Shown here: piece by piece, positions 31,041-33,298 of the stretch
Layout: each line of letters opens with the position of its first letter
Position numbering within the stretch: the first letter of the stretch is position 1
Virus record (IMG/VR): IMGVR_UViG_3300045006_000031
Span: 1 to 33,298 of that record
Direction: 5' to 3' (one strand)
Source: a virus
DNA: 33,298 nucleotides
Translations under genes and position numbers: made by a program
The notes under the pieces: model-generated
What the model saw: only the letters and a program-made list of their open reading frames with translations
Databases searched by the model: none
What the model was told of the DNA's origin: nothing

Positions 31041-31544
31041 TTATTCTTTGATCCTCAGCTTATCGGTGGGGATGCCAAGCTTCTTGGCAATCTCCGCGAT
31101 GGTCAATTCGGTGACGGATTTTTCTTCGTTGAGTATAGCGAACCTCCAGTAAACAATAATGCCTGATGGGTAAAGAACTACGTTTCGATAGGGTTCATTG
31201 ACCTCTTCATAATAACCCAGGAAAATCGTTCCAGTCTCTCTTGATCGTGCATCTTCTTCCGATATGTCACTGACCCGGCACGGGTCGCCGCGCTTGAGGC
31301 CGTTGGGCGAATCGGTTGATTTTGGTGTGGTCTCTTGCATTTCCAGTTCCTCCATTCTTTGTTTGGCGCGTTGTTTGTTTTCTTTCAGAGTAGAGCGCCG
31401 ATTGATGCAATCAACGCCCGTTAATACTTTAGAAAACGGACAAGCTTTACCGGAATCAACGCAGACACATCCTTCGCACCACCCTGTTTCGATGATCTGG
31501 TTCAGCACATCGCGCCAATCGGGGCGCAGTTTGTAGGCGCTCAT
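31041..31544 (-). CDS. Hypothetical protein with N-terminal cysteine cluster
   Basis: The 167-residue protein has five cysteines within residues 23-46 (WCEGCVCVDSGKACPF and VDCINR), suggesting a metal site. A Lys/Glu/Gln-rich linker is followed by a C-terminal beta-rich domain (GTIFLGYYEEVNEPYRNVVLYPSGIIVYWRF) and a helix ending LRIKE. No family recognised. The start overlaps the stop of the upstream gene by ATGA. Confidence 0.65.
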   Translation of the reverse strand: MSAYKLRPDWRDVLNQIIETGWCEGCVCVDSGKACPFSKVLTGVDCINRRSTLKENKQRAKQRMEELEMQETTPKSTDSPNGLKRGDPCRVSDISEEDARSRETGTIFLGYYEEVNEPYRNVVLYPSGIIVYWRFAILNEEKSVTELTIAEIAKKLGIPTDKLRIKE

Positions 31545-31753
31545 GGCTGTGCCTCTTGTCCAGTAAATGGATGCAATTTTTTTATATCATATTGATATAC
31601 CCGCCATTGATCCATTGTATAGTTGGTTTTATTCAGCCTGTTGAACGCATTAAGCTCCGCTACGCCGTAAGTTACGTTAGCAAGAATGCAAGCAAGAAGA
31701 ATTATTATTAAAAGTCCCAGTATATAAGCTATAGCGTATTTCCAATCTTTCAT
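31541..31753 (-). CDS. Small membrane protein
   Basis: The ATG at 31753 follows GGAGGAAG and overlaps the stop of the gene before. The 70-residue product is an N-terminal membrane helix (AYILGLLIIILLACILANV) with a soluble, aromatic C-terminal part. Function unknown. Confidence 0.65.
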   Translation of the reverse strand: MKDWKYAIAYILGLLIIILLACILANVTYGVAELNAFNRLNKTNYTMDQWRVYQYDIKKLHPFTGQEAQP

Positions 31754-32019
31754 ATCTTCCTCCATTTTTCCAGCACGGCGCGGGCATCTTTTACTGTGTT
31801 CATTCTTGGAGCACAGCCACCACGGGTGTCTGTGATCGTATCTTCCAGCGCCTCCCGCATCTCATCGATGCACTGGGCCTGTTCTTCGATCTTCGCCAGG
31901 GCATTCTTAAGCGCCTCGGTGTTGCGGATGCCCTCACGCATAGGACAGTCCTCATTACTGCATTCGCCAACGGAATAGACTCGGTGCCCGCAATGCTTGC
32001 ATATATCGTAGATGGTCAT
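31750..32019 (-). CDS. Small zinc-ribbon protein, paralogue A
   Basis: The 89-residue protein starts MTIYDICKHCGH, has CSNEDC shortly after, and a helical part (ALKNALAKIEEQAQCIDEMREALED) ending AVLEKWRK. The four cysteines predict a zinc ribbon. The neighbouring gene at 32016 starts and ends with nearly the same sequence, so the two arose by tandem duplication. Start chosen by GGAGGAAGAA before the ATG at 32019. Confidence 0.7.
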   Translation of the reverse strand: MTIYDICKHCGHRVYSVGECSNEDCPMREGIRNTEALKNALAKIEEQAQCIDEMREALEDTITDTRGGCAPRMNTVKDARAVLEKWRKI

Positions 32020-32438
32020 TTCTTCCTCCATTTTTCCAGCACGGCGCGGAGCTTATCAGCACGTGCGCGGTTGCGTTCAGATTTTTCTTTCTTGTTATTG
32101 ATAGCATGATAGGTTGCGTATTCAGCAAACCAGCTATACCCATACTCCAGCGCCTCCCGCATTTCTTTGATGCACTGGGCTCGCTGGTCGTTAATGTCGC
32201 GCTCTTTTTGTATGCCGCGACAAGGCGGGCTATCTTCCCACGGTGACGTGCATTGCACTGACTTGTAGTGCCGCAATTCTTTTTCCAGTTCCTCTATCCG
32301 CGCCAAGGCATTGTAAAGCGTTTGAGTGTTGTCGGTGCAAATGGTGAGGTTCTCATATCCAGGGCAGGTTTTGTTGCCACACTTGCCCATAGCGGTGTAT
32401 GGATGTCCACAGTGTTTGCATATGTCGTAGATGGTCAT
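32016..32438 (-). CDS. Small zinc-ribbon protein, paralogue B
   Basis: The 140-residue protein shares MTIYDICKHCGH, CGNKTC and the ending RAVLEKWRK with paralogue A. It carries about 50 extra residues in the middle (ELEKELRHYKSVQCTSP onwards). The zinc ribbon and helices suggest nucleic acid or protein binding. Both ends overlap neighbours by 4 nt. Confidence 0.7.
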   Translation of the reverse strand: MTIYDICKHCGHPYTAMGKCGNKTCPGYENLTICTDNTQTLYNALARIEELEKELRHYKSVQCTSPWEDSPPCRGIQKERDINDQRAQCIKEMREALEYGYSWFAEYATYHAINNKKEKSERNRARADKLRAVLEKWRKK

Positions 32439-32674
32439 TGTTCACCTGCTTCGCGCCATTCTTTCACAGCGTCATCTATCGCGTCGTCCAGGGCTTCTTT
32501 TGACATTTCGCCGAATTCTATCATGGCGTCGTATAATTTTGCCGCCTCGTACAGCAGTGCCGATGCAACAGCAATTCCGTCAGCCATTGTATCAGTAGCC
32601 ACGCTGCTGGTTTTGTGGGCGCGATCATTTTTGACGGCTATTTCAATTGTATAGATTGACTTTTTTTCACTCAT
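32435..32674 (-). CDS. Small hypothetical protein, 79 aa
   Basis: The ATG at 32674 is 6 nt after GGAGG; a second ATG two codons upstream sits too close to that site. The product starts MSEKKSIYTIEIAVKND and continues with a helix-rich acidic region (AVASALLYEAAKLYDAMIEFGEM). No family recognised; a short early protein. Confidence 0.6.
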   Translation of the reverse strand: MSEKKSIYTIEIAVKNDRAHKTSSVATDTMADGIAVASALLYEAAKLYDAMIEFGEMSKEALDDAIDDAVKEWREAGEQ

Positions 32675-32855
32675 CGTCATCCTCCTGGTACTTGACTTCA
32701 ACGATGGGCTTGCCGCATTTGGGGCAGAAGCGTACATCGTTTTCCTTTGGCGTGCCTTCATCGAAGTACCAACAAGCGCCACACTCGCCTTCCCATGTGT
32801 ATGGCATATCCCCATGCGGGGAGGATTCCTTCCAGGTGCATTCTTGGGCACTCAT
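32667..32855 (-). CDS. Small zinc-ribbon protein, 62 aa
   Basis: The protein contains CGACWYF and CPKCGKPI, two CxxC pairs spaced like a zinc ribbon, and ends EVKYQEDDDE. Small phage proteins ending in a CPxCGKPI motif are frequent and of unknown role. It starts directly after the stop of the next upstream gene and overlaps the following start by 8 nt. Confidence 0.7.
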   Translation of the reverse strand: MSAQECTWKESSPHGDMPYTWEGECGACWYFDEGTPKENDVRFCPKCGKPIVEVKYQEDDDE

Positions 32856-33182
32856 TCAGTCCTCCGTTTCCCAGGCTTCAAGCTGGGCGATCAACGCGGC
32901 GGCGGCGGCTTGGCGCTCGGCGGCGGTGGTTGCCTCCAGCCAGCGAAAAAATGGCGATCCTGCACATGTGCATCTAAAATCATCACTGGTTGCCAGCGGG
33001 CATCCTATACAATCACAATGCCGAAACACCGTGCAACATGGGCAACTTGCGTGTTGCAATCGGATTTCCTTGTACCGTGGGAAGTCTACGGCCTTGCTTT
33101 TAATGGTAATCTCCGGGTGATCCCGGAGAAAAGACCAGAACTCGACGGCGAGCTGCTTATAATAGCTAAGTGGCTTTTTCAT
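32856..33182 (-). CDS. Cysteine-cluster phage protein
   Basis: From the ATG at 33182 (GAGAGGAT just upstream, ATGA overlap with the gene before) the product has 108 residues. A cluster CPCCTVFRHCDCIGCPL followed by CTCAGSPFFRWLEA is a pattern shared by many small phage proteins, in which C..C and GSP-x-x-x-W recur. A helix AERQAAAAALIAQLEAW ends it. It probably binds metal; role unknown. Confidence 0.7.
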   Translation of the reverse strand: MKKPLSYYKQLAVEFWSFLRDHPEITIKSKAVDFPRYKEIRLQHASCPCCTVFRHCDCIGCPLATSDDFRCTCAGSPFFRWLEATTAAERQAAAAALIAQLEAWETED

Positions 33183-33298
33183 ATCCTCTCCATCGAAGGC
33201 GAGTATTTGTTGGCGATTTCTTTCAGGGAAGAAAGCTTGATATTTCCATAGGTGCAATCAGCGATTGCCTGTTCCAGTTCATAGATGCGCGACTCAAG
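33179..33298 (-). CDS. C-terminal end of an unknown gene, partial
   Basis: A frame open from the window edge to TGA at 33179 codes for 39 residues (LESRIYELEQAIADC ... LKEIANKYSPSMERI), predicted coiled coil then a short helix. Its stop overlaps the next start (ATGA), as elsewhere in this operon, so it is probably a real gene cut by the window. Confidence 0.6.
   Translation of the reverse strand, partial: LESRIYELEQAIADCTYGNIKLSSLKEIANKYSPSMERI

Overview
This window looks like most of the genome of a tailed phage with siphovirus-type long non-contractile tail genes: terminase, SPP1-like portal, P22-like coat, connectors, tail tube, tail assembly chaperones, tape measure, Dit-like and Gp37-like tail-tip proteins, and a lysis cassette. 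The M15 peptidase endolysin and possible spanin-like genes hint at a Gram-negative host, but that is inference and no host gene is visible. No integrase is seen. Both ends cut through genes, so this is a fragment or a permuted contig of a larger genome.

Layout. (1) 1-6850, minus strand: a tightly coupled early/replication operon. Read in transcription order it holds a RecA/AAA_24-type NTPase, a pentapeptide-repeat protein, a Gp157-like protein, a DUF669 single-strand-binding-like protein, a structured 361-nt gap with a tRNA-Thr-like gene, a superfamily 2 helicase, a VRR-NUC nuclease, a small DNA-binding-like protein, an HTPGPW-type protein and a hexapeptide-repeat protein cut by the window edge. 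(2) 6930-10387, plus strand: a small HTH protein, a primase-helicase, an iteron-like repeat array and several small genes with good sigma70 promoters. (3) 10399-27043, plus: packaging, head, connector and tail genes, with a GIY-YIG homing endonuclease wedged between the putative small and the large terminase genes. (4) 27040-30246, plus: tail tip and lysis genes. (5) 30322-33298, minus: an XRE regulator, a small lipoprotein and a string of small accessory zinc-ribbon and membrane proteins.

The most striking feature is in the helicase gene. The helicase is interrupted directly after motif VI by a 301-residue intein (2065-2967, minus). The intein has good N- and C-terminal splicing blocks, but its centre has no recognisable in-frame endonuclease. 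Nested completely inside the intein DNA, on the same strand but in another frame, lies a full-length 249-codon HNH endonuclease gene (2073-2822) with its own strong Shine-Dalgarno sequence. The DNA coding for the Hint splicing blocks is therefore also coding DNA for the two ends of the endonuclease. This is a dual-coded intein/endonuclease, and I regard it as the candidate undescribed system in the window.

Other points of interest are an almost completely overlapping pair of membrane-protein genes in the lysis cassette, a Dit-like tail protein carrying an AT-rich propeller-like insertion, a predicted -1 frameshift in the tail assembly chaperone, a TGTCCCG repeat array beside the primase gene, and mutually overlapping divergent promoters at 6878-6908.
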